Source: an uncultured Clostridia bacterium
GTDB lineage: Bacteria; Bacillota; Clostridia; Oscillospirales; Acutalibacteraceae
Assembly: GCA_947588875.1 (NCBI GenBank)
Contig: CANPZK010000003.1
Coordinates: forward strand, 1 to 47,378
DNA length: 47,378 nt
Direction of reading: 5' to 3'
Shown: positions 27,201 to 39,200 of the stretch, one piece after another
Numbering within the stretch: the stretch's first letter is position 1
Layout: every line of letters starts with the position of its first letter
Notes under the pieces: generated by a model
What the model saw: the letters and a program-made list of their open reading frames with translations, nothing else
Told to the model about the DNA's origin: nothing
Database searches by the model: none
Made by a program: the position numbers and the translations under genes

Positions 27201-30200
27201 CTTACGGTGTGCGGGCTTGCAAGCGATATATCCTTGCCGCCGTATACGACCTTATCAGCCTTAAACGAGGTCTTGCCCGCGCCCTCCGGGGCTTTGAGCA
27301 TTACCGTGTACTGTCCGTCGTTGTCCGTCGGAACGGCGGTGTGCTTTTCATTGTTTATATAGACAGCCTCTACCGCGTCGTCCGTGTTGTCGCTTATCGT
27401 GTAGGTCACGGTTATATCCGCGCCCTTTTCCACATATTCAGCCGCGCCGGAATGAGCCGTGATGCTCGACCTTATTTCGACGGTCGCGCTTGAAGATGCC
27501 AGCTCCTCGTCGGAATGCGTCGCTCCGTCTGTTCTGTCATATGTCGCGAGGACTGAAACCTTGTAATCTCCCGCCTTTTCCGCTCTGTATTTATCGAAGC
27601 TGACGCTTACGCTTCCGCCGCTCGGAATCTTGTCAAATTCCTTTGTTGCGGCAATATTGCCGGCGCTGTCCCTGAGAACGGCCTTGAAGCCGGAAATCGT
27701 GCCGTCTTCATCGGTCAGCTTGAAGCTCGCGCTTACAACGCCGCTCTTTTCGGTCACATTGAGTCCGCTCGCCTTTGGCGCAGTCTTGAAGATAACTGCC
27801 GAATTATCACTTGTGCAGTTGAATTTCAGTCCGTTTGTCAGCGTTACGGATTCGATAGCGACGGTCTGACGGTCGTCGTTTTTATACGGGACTTCAACCG
27901 TGTATTCGCCGTTTTCGTCACTCTTTGTCACTGTATATATCTGTCCGTTGACGGTTGCGTCCTGAAGCTCAACGTCTGAAGCCGCCTCGCCGTTCGCCGT
28001 TATATTTGCGTTGAACGCGAGAGTTACCGTATTTTTGGACGAGTCCACCTTAGCCGCCCTTGTTCCGCTTATCGCCGCCGCATAGGTAATGGAGAAGTCT
28101 ATCTCCTTATCTATCGTGAGCGTTCCGGCGTTCTTAGCGTTTCCTCTGTCTGAATCGCGGTCGTAGTTGATTTTTATTGAAATGTCGTAAGCCGCGTTCT
28201 CAAGCGATTTGAGGTCTATTGTGTATATATTGTCATTGCCCTTTTCGGCTTGCAGAGCTGTGGAGCTCTTTGTCGCCTTGTTTGTCGCCTCGGCGGTTAC
28301 CGAGGTAACGGCGCCGTCGCCGTCAACAACGTCAAAGGTTATTTTCCTGCCCTTTTCGTCGAGAGTGTAGCTTGTGTTCTGCGGTATATCCCTGAGAACC
28401 TCCACGCTCGTCTCGCAGTTCTTAACCTCGGCGGTGTACTCCGCGTTTACGTCCTCGTCGTCGTCGATATAATTTATCTTCGACAGGGCGTATTTAACGG
28501 TTCCCGCCTTATCGGGCATCTTTACCTTTACAGTATATACGCTTACGTCGCCCGCATCGGAAACCCTTGTCACGTCGTATTGCGCGGACGTATCTTTACC
28601 GCCGGACGTTGTGATTATCTCGAAATTCTTCACATAATACGGGGCGTTGTCCGTTATGGTGTATGTTATCTCCGCCTCCGCGCCCTTTTCGGCGTATTCC
28701 TTATCGAGGGACGCGTCAACGCTGTCGATTTGTATCATAACCTCATATTCCGCCGTGCCAAGGCTGCGGTTCTTGTATTCGCCGCTGCCGTCGGCAAGCT
28801 CGTAGTCCGCCGTGAGGTCGACCGTGTATATTCCCGCGTGAACGTCCGAGAGGTTAAACTTATGGCTGTAATTTGATACGGCTTCGGCTTTTATTTCAGC
28901 CGTTTCTACCGTTTCGCCCTTGTAGTCCTTGAGCGCCGCGTGCAGAGCCGTGAGCGTTTTGTCCTCGTCGTTTGTGTCGAACGTGAGCGTAAAGCGCTCG
29001 TCTGAGCCGAGGTCTAATTTAATATTGTCGGCTGTCGGCGCGTTCTTGAATATTACGGCCTTTTGATTGAACACGTCAAACGCCTTCATATTGTCGAGGA
29101 TAGCCTTTGTGAGAACGAACTCCTGCCTTGACTCGTCGGTGTAAGGAACTATCACGTTATACTTATACACGGTTCCGAGCGGCGTTTCGCTCTGCTGTGA
29201 AATTCTCGACACGCTGTAAGTGTCGCCGTTTATTTCAACCTTATCTACAAAGTGCGCCATTGAGATATTAGAGCTTTCAAACGAGAGGGTAACGTCCTTA
29301 TCCTCCTTGTCTATCTGCTCTACCGCGAGCTTATCAAGGCTGAAATTGTAGTCCTTGATTATGACGAGCTTTGAGCTTTGGGTGAGTGTGTCGCGGTTTA
29401 CGCCGTCATCCCTGTTGCTGTCGAGGTCGTAATCCACAACGACGTTTACGGTATACGCCTGATTGTTGACGAGAGAGGTTATATCAATATCGTTTTCTCC
29501 CTCGTTCAGATGAGCTTCCAAAACCCTATCAGAGCCGAGCATTACTACCGCAGTCGCCGAGAGAACCGCTTCGTCATCGTCCTTGAGATTTACTGTCAGC
29601 TTCGGCTGTTCGCCTGAATTGTCGAATACTATATCAGCCGCCGGCTTATCCTTAAGCACCTCTATGCTCATGCTGTGCTCAGCCTTCGCCGAGCCGGAGG
29701 GATATTTAATCTCGCTTAGCTCTATTTTCTCCTCGCCGGCTGTCGCTCCCGCAGAGTATGCGGCGCGGTATTCGCCGTTCTCCTGCGGCACTGCGGTATA
29801 ATCCGCTCCGTTTATAGTAAACGATGAAACCTCTTCGTCGGTGTTGTCGGTGACCTTATAGTATATTCCTATCTCCGCGCCCTTTTGAACGAACTTGGAG
29901 TCCGCTTTGCCCGACTCAACGGAGGCTTTTATGTCTACCGTCGCTTCACCGCTTGCGAGGGTCTTGCTTATGCTGCCGTTGCCGTTTACAAGGTCGTAAT
30001 CGGCTGTGAGCTCTACCGTATATGTTCCGCTCTTGTCAGCGCTGAACCGAACGCTGCCGCTGTTCGCCGCGCACGGCTCTGAGCTTATAATTCTGCCGTC
30101 GCCGTCCTTGAGGGCTATGCTCTTGGAGCTTATCGCGCCGTCGTTGTCCGTTATGCTGTAATCAGCCGTTACGGTCGAATTTTCCGCTCCGACGGTCAGC

Positions 30201-33200
30201 TCTGCGGTCGGCTCGCTCTTAAATACGGTTATGCTCTCGTTTACCGGGAATTTCTTGTGGTCCTCAAGCTCCGCCTGAGTGAATTCAAGCACGGTTCTGT
30301 CGAGCGTTTCGAGCTTAACGTCCACCGTGTAGGTGTTGCCGTTTACTCGGCTCGCCTCGTACTCCGTATTGTTTACCGTCACCTTGACAACCTTATACAT
30401 TGATTTGTTTGTGCTGTCAAAGGCGAGCTTCACCGTGCCGCTGCCCGCGTCAACGGATTGCAGAACAGGCTTTGTTATTGTGAAGTCGTAATCGACAAAT
30501 ACCTGTACGGTCTGCTTGAGCAGCTCGCTTTCAAATTTATTTTCGCCGTCCTTATTATTGCTGTCAAGGTCATAGACGATGCTCGCGCTTACAGAGTAAA
30601 GCCCGTTCTCCTTGACGTCGAGGACATAGCTCTTTTTATTCTTGTCAACTGTCGTTTCGCTGATTTGTTTGCCGTCCGCATCGGTAACCGTCAACTTGCC
30701 GCTTACAAACGCGCCGTCGGGGTCGTTGAGCTTGAACGATACCGTCGGGGTCTCGCTGCCGTCGTAGTCAAAGTCCGAGATGGTCGGCGCGTCCTTCAGC
30801 ACATCAAGTTCAACCGTATTTGCCGCCTTGACCTCGCCGCCCGAATACTTGACAGCCGTCAACTCGAGCGTTACCGCTCCGGCTCTGTCGGGCGCGGTGT
30901 AAGCTACCTTGTACGAACCGTTTTCCTGCTTTTCGGCTTTATATTCGTCCTTGCCGATTATAAACGCGGACACGTCCTCGTATGTGTTGTCCTCTACCGT
31001 GTAGATTATATCCACATTTGCGCCCTTGTTTACATATTTGCCTGCAACGCTCGAGGAAACGCTCTTGACCTCTATTGCAAAGCTGACCTCCTGAGACGCG
31101 ATAGGCTCGTCAATATGGTCAAGTCCGTCGACGGCGTTATAGCTCGCCGTCAGCTCGGCGGTGTAGCTTCCCGCGTTTTCAATCTCAAACGACGCAGAGC
31201 CCTTAAGCCCGTCGTATGGAACACTCTTCAGCACGGCTCCGTTCGCGTCCTTAAGCGACACGTTCGCGCCGGTGAGCGTATTGTCGTCGTCGGTTATCGT
31301 ATAATCGACATTTACCTTATTGCCGCTCTTGCTCGCCTTGATAGCCGCGCTCGGCTTGTTCAGGAATACAGTAAAGCTGCCGCTCGCGCTGAATTTCTTG
31401 TGGTCTTCAAGCTCCGCGCCGGTTATATTCAGCACGGTTTTCTCCGCCTTGTCGAGCACAACGCTGACCGTGTAAATATTTCCCGTCCTCTCAACGGAGT
31501 AATCCTTGCCGTTTATCGTCACCTTAGACACGTTGTATATCGACGCGTTTGTGCTCTCAAATCCAAGCGTAACGGTTCTCGTCTTGTTGTCAACCGATTT
31601 GAGAGTCTGGTTTGTAAATGTAAACGCATAGTCCACAAATACCTGAATGTTGCCGCTGTGCAGCTCTCTTTCAGTCTGATTTTCCTTGTCGCTTATGTCG
31701 CTGTCGCGGTCATACAGCACGTTGACGGATACCGTATAAAGTCCGTTCTTATCGAGTCCGAGATCGTATTTGCTCTTTCCCTTTTCGATTTGAAGCTCCT
31801 TTACGAAGCCGTTTGTATCCGAAACAACGATTTTGCCGCTGATGAACGCGCCGTCGGGGTCGTTGAGCTTGAAGGATACCTCCGATTTCTCCGCGCCGTT
31901 GTAGTCTGTATCGGTCACGGTCGGAGCGTCCTTGAGCACCTCTATGCTGTTCACACATTCGGCGTCCTCGGTTATATTCGAGTAGCCTACGGCGGTGAGG
32001 GTGAGCTTTTCCTCTTCGGCATTTCCGCTCGCCTTATAATTCACCTTATATCTGCCGTCGTCCTGCTTTTCGGGCTTATACTCCTTGCCGTTTATCGTGA
32101 ACGAGGCTACGTCCTCATATGTGTTGTCGATTACAGTGTAGAATATCTCTACATTTTCATTTTTCTCAAAATATTTCTTTGCGATTTCGCCCGACACGCT
32201 TTCAACGTCTATCGCTATATCAACGCCGTTGGATTTCAGCGCCTCGTCGCTGTGGGTGAGTCCGTCAACCGCGTCGTAGCTCGCAAGAAGCTCAACAATA
32301 TATGAACCGGCGTTGTCGATTGTGAAGTCCGTCTCTCCCTTTAGCTCCTGACAGGGAACCGTGTTCAATATATCGCCGTTCGAGTTTTTAAGCACGAGCT
32401 TTATGTTCTCCGCAATTTCCTCGTCGTCGGTCACGGTGTAAGAGGCGTGGATAGAGCCTTTGTTCAGCTTCGTTTCAAGCTCGGCACTCGGAGCCTTCTT
32501 AAATACCGCAAAGCTCTTATCGAGCTCGAACGTCTTTTTGTCCTCAAGCTCCGCCTGAGTCATTTTAAGCTCCGTGCGCTTGCGGTCGTCGAGCTTCACT
32601 TCGACCGTGTAGCTGTCGCCGCTTGCCTTCGGGGTGTATTCCTTGCCGTTTATTACCACCTTGGCTATCTTATATATAGAAGCGTTGGCGCTGTCAAAGG
32701 CTATCACAGCGGTTTTCTTTCCGTTATCGACGGATTGCACCCTCGCGTTAGTCAGCTTAAATTCGTAATTTACTATTACCTGTATCTTTTCTCCCGCGAG
32801 CTTTGCGGAGGTTTGGTTCTTGTCGTTGTCCCTGTCTCCGTCGCGGTCATAGGTGATATTTACGCTTACATCGTAAACGCCGTTCTTCGTTATGCCCAGC
32901 TCATAGTCCTCTATGAGCTTGCCCGCCGCAATTTCCTTTTTAAAGCCGCCGTCGCCGGTAACGACTATCGTTCCGCTTACAAACGCGTCGTCCGGATCGA
33001 CGAGCTTAAACGATATCTTTGACTTTTCGCTGCCGTCAAAGCCGAAGCCCTCTATCTTCGGAACGTCCTTAAGAACCTCGACCGTACTGCGGCAGGATAC
33101 GCCCACGCTCTCGTTTCCGTAGTTTACGGAGGTGACCTCAATATCCTGCGCTCCTGCGCTCTCGCCCGCGCTGAAGCTTATCCTGTATTCGCCGTCGCTC

Positions 33201-36200
33201 AGCTTGTCGGCGGGATAGTCCTTGCCGCCTATTGTGAACGACTTTATATCCTCGTATGTGTTGTCCTCGACCGTATAGGTTATGTCAACGCTTTCGCCCT
33301 TTTCAACGTAGTCCTTCGCGGGCTTGCCCGTGATTTTATCTATGTCAACGGCGAATACTATATCGTCCGAGGTAAGCTCCTCGTCGGTATGCTTTAAGCC
33401 GTCGACCGCGTCATAGCTCGCAAGGAGCTTCACCTTATACGTTCCTGCCTTCTCTATGGCGAATTCCTCCGAGCCTTCGAGCGACCTCGCCTTTACGTCG
33501 CGCTTCGCAATCTCCTCGCCGTAAACGTCGCAGAGAACGAGCTTGATATTTTCCGCAATACCCTCGTTGTCTATAACGACGTAGCCTACGTCGATTTTAT
33601 CCTCTCCATGGGTTATATTGAGAGATGCGCTCGGCGCTGTTTTAAATACGACAAGAGTCGCGCTTACGCCGAATTTCTTGTGGTCCTCAAGCTCCGCTCC
33701 GGTTATATTCAGCTCCGCTCTTTCGCGGCTCTGAAGCGGCACGCTTACGGTATATGAGGTATCGCCGACCTTTACCGCGTCGTACTCTCCGCCGTTTACG
33801 GTCACCCTTGTTACCGGATAAACTGAGGCGTTTGTGCTTTCAAAGCCGATTTGAATCGTCGCGTTTTTATTGTCCACCGACTTCACAGCGGCGTTTTCGA
33901 ATTTGAATTTATAGTCCGCTATAACCTGTATCTCGCCGCCGTAAAGCTCCTCGGTCTTTTGATTTGTCTTGTCGTCCTTGTCTCCGTCAAGGTCATACGT
34001 CACATTTACGCTTATGCCGTACTTTCCGTTTTCCTTTAGTCCGAGGTCATAGCTGTTTTTATTCTTTTCAAGCGTTATCTCGGTCTTTTTGCCCTCGGAG
34101 TAGGTCGCCGTCAATGTTCCGCTGATGAACGCGTCGTCGGGGTCGTTAAGAGCGAACGACACTATCGACTTTTCACTGCCGTCGTAATCGAAGCCCGTCA
34201 CCGTCGGAGCGTCCTTGAGCACCTCGAGCGAGCCGCTGTATTCGACCGCGACGGTCTCCGTGGCATACTTCACCGCGGTAACGTCGAGCTTTTCTACGCC
34301 GGCGGCATTTCCCGCCTTATAGCTTATCTTATATTTGCCGTCTCCGAGGCTTTCGGCAGGATAATCTCTGCCGCTTACCGTAAACGCCTTTATCTCCTCG
34401 TATGTGTTGTCCTCAACGGTATAAATTACCTCTGCCGTCTCGCCCTTTTTCACATAGCTCTTTGATATTTTGCCCGATATGCCGTCTATATCAATAGGCA
34501 TGATAACGTCGTCGGAAACGAGAACCTCGTCCTTGTGAGTTTTGCCGTCAACCGCGTTGTAATCCGCGACGATTTCAACAAGGTATGCGCCCGCCTGAAC
34601 GTCGAACGCGGCGGTACCCTCCGTTCCCTTGACGGGCTCGGTACCCTTGACCTCGCCGTCGGCGGTTTTCAGCACGACTCTTACATTTTCGGCTATATTC
34701 TCCTGGTCCGCTATTATGTAGCTCACGTTTACAACGTCCTCGCCGGTTATGGCGTTGACCGTCGCGCTCGGAGCCTTTTTGAACACGACAAGGCTCACGT
34801 CGTCCACGCTGAACCTCTTGTGGTCCTCAAGCTCCGCCTGAGTGATATTAAGCTCCGTTCTGTCCGTGCTGTCAAGGCGGAGCTTCACCGTGTAGCTGTC
34901 GCCGTCTGCGGCGGCAACGTCATACTCCGCGCCGTTTATTGTCACCTTGGCGACCTTATAAATAGACGCGTTTGTGCTGTTGAAGCCTATCGTCACGGTT
35001 TTGCCGTCATAATCGACGGATTTCACAGCCGCCCCCGTGAACGTGAAGTTGTATCTAACTATAACCTCGATCTCCTTTTTGGAAAGCTCCTTTGTCTCGC
35101 GGTTATCCGCGCTCTGCTTGTCGCCGTCGAGGTCGTATGTGAGCCTTACGCTCACGCTGTAAATTCCGTTTTCCTCAATGCCGAGGTCGTATTTGCTCTT
35201 TTTCTTATCTACGGGTATTTCATTTTTGTATCCGTTGCCGTCCGAAACCACGATACTGCCCTCGATAAGAGCGTCGTCGTCGTCGGTCAGCGTGAAGGAT
35301 ACGCTCGGGCTGTCCGCTCCGTCGTAATCAAGCTCCGATACGCTCGGGGCGGTCTTTAATACCTCTATGCTGTCTTTGCGCTCCGCCGGAACGGATATGT
35401 CCGCAAATTTTACTGCGGTCACGCTTATGTCCTCCGCGCCCGCCTTATCTCCGGCGGTGTAGTCGATGGCGTAAACGCCGTCAGCGCGCTTTTCCGCAGG
35501 ATAATCTCTGCCGTTTACCGTCAGCGCGGACGGCTCCACGTCAACATTGGAGGTTATTGTGTACGCTATGCCAAGCTTTCCGTTTTTGTCTATATACTTT
35601 TTGTCAGGCTCGCACTTTGTTATCTCCGCCGCGGCGGCAACGGAAACAGCCTTTGAGCCTATCTCCTCGTTTTTATGCTCTAATCCGTCCGCCGCGTCAA
35701 AGCTCGCGAGCGTGCGAACGCCGTATTCTCCGGCGGCAAGTCCGTCAAACGTCACGCTGCCGGAGAGCTTTGAGCCAAGCTCCTTTGAGTCCTTGACGGC
35801 GACAATCTTGCCCGCGCCGTTTACAAGCTCTATCCTGAAATCGCTTATGGTCGAGTCGTCGTCTAAAATATTGTAGCTTAAATCTATCGAGGTTCTTCCG
35901 GCGCTCGCTTCAAGCTGAGCGGCAGGGCTGTTTTTGAATACGACAAAGCCCGTTTCTGACGGCTCAACGTCAAAGCTCCTCATATCCTCAAGCACAGCCT
36001 TGGTGAGCGTAAGCTCTGTTCTCGCCGCGCTGTCGAGAACGACCGTAACGGTGTAGCTGTCGCCGTTCCTCTTTACGCCGTAATCCCTGCCGTTTACCGT
36101 AACGCTTGAAACGCCGTAATACTTGGAGGCGTTCGTGCTCTTGAAGCTGATCGTTACGCTCCTGCTCTCGTTGTCTATCGACACTATCTCGGCGCCGCTG

Positions 36201-39200
36201 AAGGTGAACTTATAATCCACAAGAACCTCTATATCCCTCTCCGCCATTACGTCGGTGTGACGGTTTTCAGCGCCGTCTCTGTCGCTGTCGAGGTCGTAGG
36301 TAACGCTCAGGCTTACATGATACAGTCCGTTCTCCTTGATGTTAAGCTCGTATTTATATTCCTTTTCTTCGCCGTCGAGGGCTATCGTCTGAACCTTTTC
36401 GCCCTTCTCGTTTTCTGCCGTCAGCTCGCCGCTTACAAACGCGCCGTCGCCGTCGCTCAGCGCAAAGGATACTATGTGCTTATCCTCGCTGTCGTCGAAT
36501 ACAAAGTCCTTTATCTCAGGCTTATCCTTTAATACCTCTATCGCGGCAACTGAATCGACGTCCGCCGTCTTGTCGGAATATTTTACTCCGGTAAGATGTA
36601 TCTCCTCAGCTCCCGCCTTGTCTCCGGCGGCGTATGATACTGTGTATACGTTTCCGTCCTGCTTTGCGATGGGATAATCGCCGCCGTTTATTGTGAGAGC
36701 CGTTATCTGCTCGTCGGTGTTCGACGATATTGTGTATGAAACGTCAACGCTTCCGTTCTTTTTAACGTACTTGGCTGAAACCTCGCTCTTAACTGCGTCA
36801 GCCGAAATTTTTACCTCCGCGCTCATCAGCGAAAGCACAACGTCCTTGTGCTCGCGCCCGTCCGCAGTGTCGTAGCTGACAATAAGCTCCGCGGTGTAAA
36901 CGCCCGCCTTTTCCGCGCCGAAGCTCTCCATTCCGGAAATTTCGCCGCCGTCAGCCTTTAACGCTTTCTCGGCGATTACCTCTCCGTCGGCGTTTTTCAG
37001 CACTATCTTACAGCTGCTGATGACGGAATCCTCGTCCGTGATGCTGTATCCTACGTCTATCGTTTTCTTCTCTGCGGTAACTCTTATGCTCGCCGCCGGA
37101 GCCTTCTTGAATACGATAAAGCCCGTCTGCGACGGGTCTATGTCGAACTCCGTCATATCGTCGAGTATCGCCTTTGTTATAACAAGCTCGGCTCTTTCAT
37201 TGCTGTCGAGAGCAACCGTAACGGTGTAGCTGTCGCCGCTCCTCTTTACGCCGTACTCCTTGCCGTTTACAACTACCTTTGAAACGCCGTAATACTTGGA
37301 GGCGTTCGTGCTGTTAAAGCTAATCGTTGCGCTCCTGTTATCATAGTCCACCGACTCGAGCTTTGCGCCGCCGAACGTAAACTTATAATCTACAAGAACC
37401 TCTATATCCTTCTCCGCCATTATTTCGGTGGAGCGATTTTCAGCCCCGCTCCTGTCGCTGTCAAGGTCGTAGGTCACGCTCAGGCTTATATGGTACGCTC
37501 CGTTTTCTTTAAGCTCCAGCTCGTATTTATAATCGCCGCTCTTTCCGTCGAGCGCTATCGTCTGAACCCTTTCGCCCTTTTCGTTTTCAACCGCAAGCTC
37601 TCCGCTTATGAACGCGCCGTCAGCGTCGTTCAGCGTAAAGGATACGATGTGCCTGCGCTCGCTGTCGTCGAATACGAAGTCCTTTACCTCGGGCTTATCC
37701 TTTAACACCTCTATTTCCGCGCTTGCACCCGTCTTTACGGAAACATTGGAGAATATTATCTCCTCGAGCTTTATCGTTTCCGCTCCCGCCTTGTCCTGCG
37801 CCGTATATTTTACGGTATATTCGCCGTTATCTCTGCGGCTTACGGAATATTTCTTGCCGTTTATAACAACGCCGGTCACGTCGTCGGATGTGTTTGAAGC
37901 AACGCTCAGTCTGAAATCCAGCGCCTCGCCCTTTGCCGCGTATTTTCCGGACGGCGCAAACGCCTTTACGGTCGCCTCAACCGCAATTTCAAGCTCTGCG
38001 GAAGCGAGCGTTTCTTTTTTATGGGAGTCGCCGTCTATAAGCTCAAAGTCCGCGGCTATCTCCGCCTTGTAGGCTCCGGCGCACTCGTTTTCGGGCGCGG
38101 CGAAGCTAACGCTTGAAACGCCGCTCGATATTTTCTTTGTTTCGACTGCCTTGCCGTTCCTCGTCAAAACAGCGTAAAGCGAGGACACCGTGCCGTCGCC
38201 GTCGTTAAGGCTCCAGCTGAAATCTATCGTGCCGTTCGCCTTGTTGTGCGACAGCTTAAGATTCTCGGCTGTCGGAGCCGTTTTGAAGGTTTCAAGCTCT
38301 ATCGTCCTGTCCATATCGAGCTGAACCTCGTTGTCGAGGATAACGCCCGTAATTTTATATACGGCGGCGCTTTCGTCCTCGTAAGGCACCTCGACCGTGT
38401 ATCTGTCAGTTGAGCCGACGCGCTTCGCGTCATACGCCTTTCCGTTGATTATCGCCTTTGTCACATATCTGCCGCTTACGGAGGTCGTGCTTTCAAACTC
38501 GATAACCGCCACCTTGCGGGCCTTGTCAACGGTCGCTCCCGCGTTTTTAACCTCGAGAGCGTAGTCTACCGCCTCGATCTGCTTGTTCAGGAGTATCTCC
38601 ATTCCCTCGTGGGCTCCGTTGTCCCTCTCGCCGTCGAGGTCATATCTCGCCGTTGCGCCGACATTGTATTTTACCCCTGCCCTGAGGCCCTTGAGGGTAT
38701 AAACGTTTTTGCCCGCCTTGATATTATTCGGCGTTATCTCAACTCTCTCTCCGTTTTCGCCCCCGGCGATAACATTTCCGCCGACAAGAGAGCCGTCCGG
38801 GTCGTCTATGTCGAACGATATAATATAATCGTTTCCGTTTTCGCTGAAGGCGTAATTTTTGAGCGTGAGCTTATCCTTTAACACCTCGACCGAAAGTTTG
38901 CCGCTTACGTCGAGCTTTTTCCCGTTGTCGAGCGTAACCTGCGAAACGGTCATCTCGACAGCTTTTCCGACTGCCGTCGGAGCCGGAACGCTCGCCATAT
39001 AATAGTATTTTGTATTATTTATCTTCGTCGCGGTCACGTCGCAGCTCTTGCCGCCGACTACCGCCTTCTTGATAAGGGTATGGGGATTTACCGTCGCCTC
39101 AAAGCCGACGGTTACATTCTTTTCGCCCTTGGCTATGTAGTATATCCCGTCGACAAGCTCGATATTTTGACCGCCCTGCGCCGCAAGCTCTGTTTTGCCG

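Noticed and set aside
30458..32305. 615-codon open frame on the plus strand inside the giant gene, and many shorter ones
   Set aside because: They lie antisense to a well-supported gene, recur with its repeat period, have unnatural Arg/Tyr/Val-rich composition and lack ribosome sites. They reflect the codon bias of the opposite strand.
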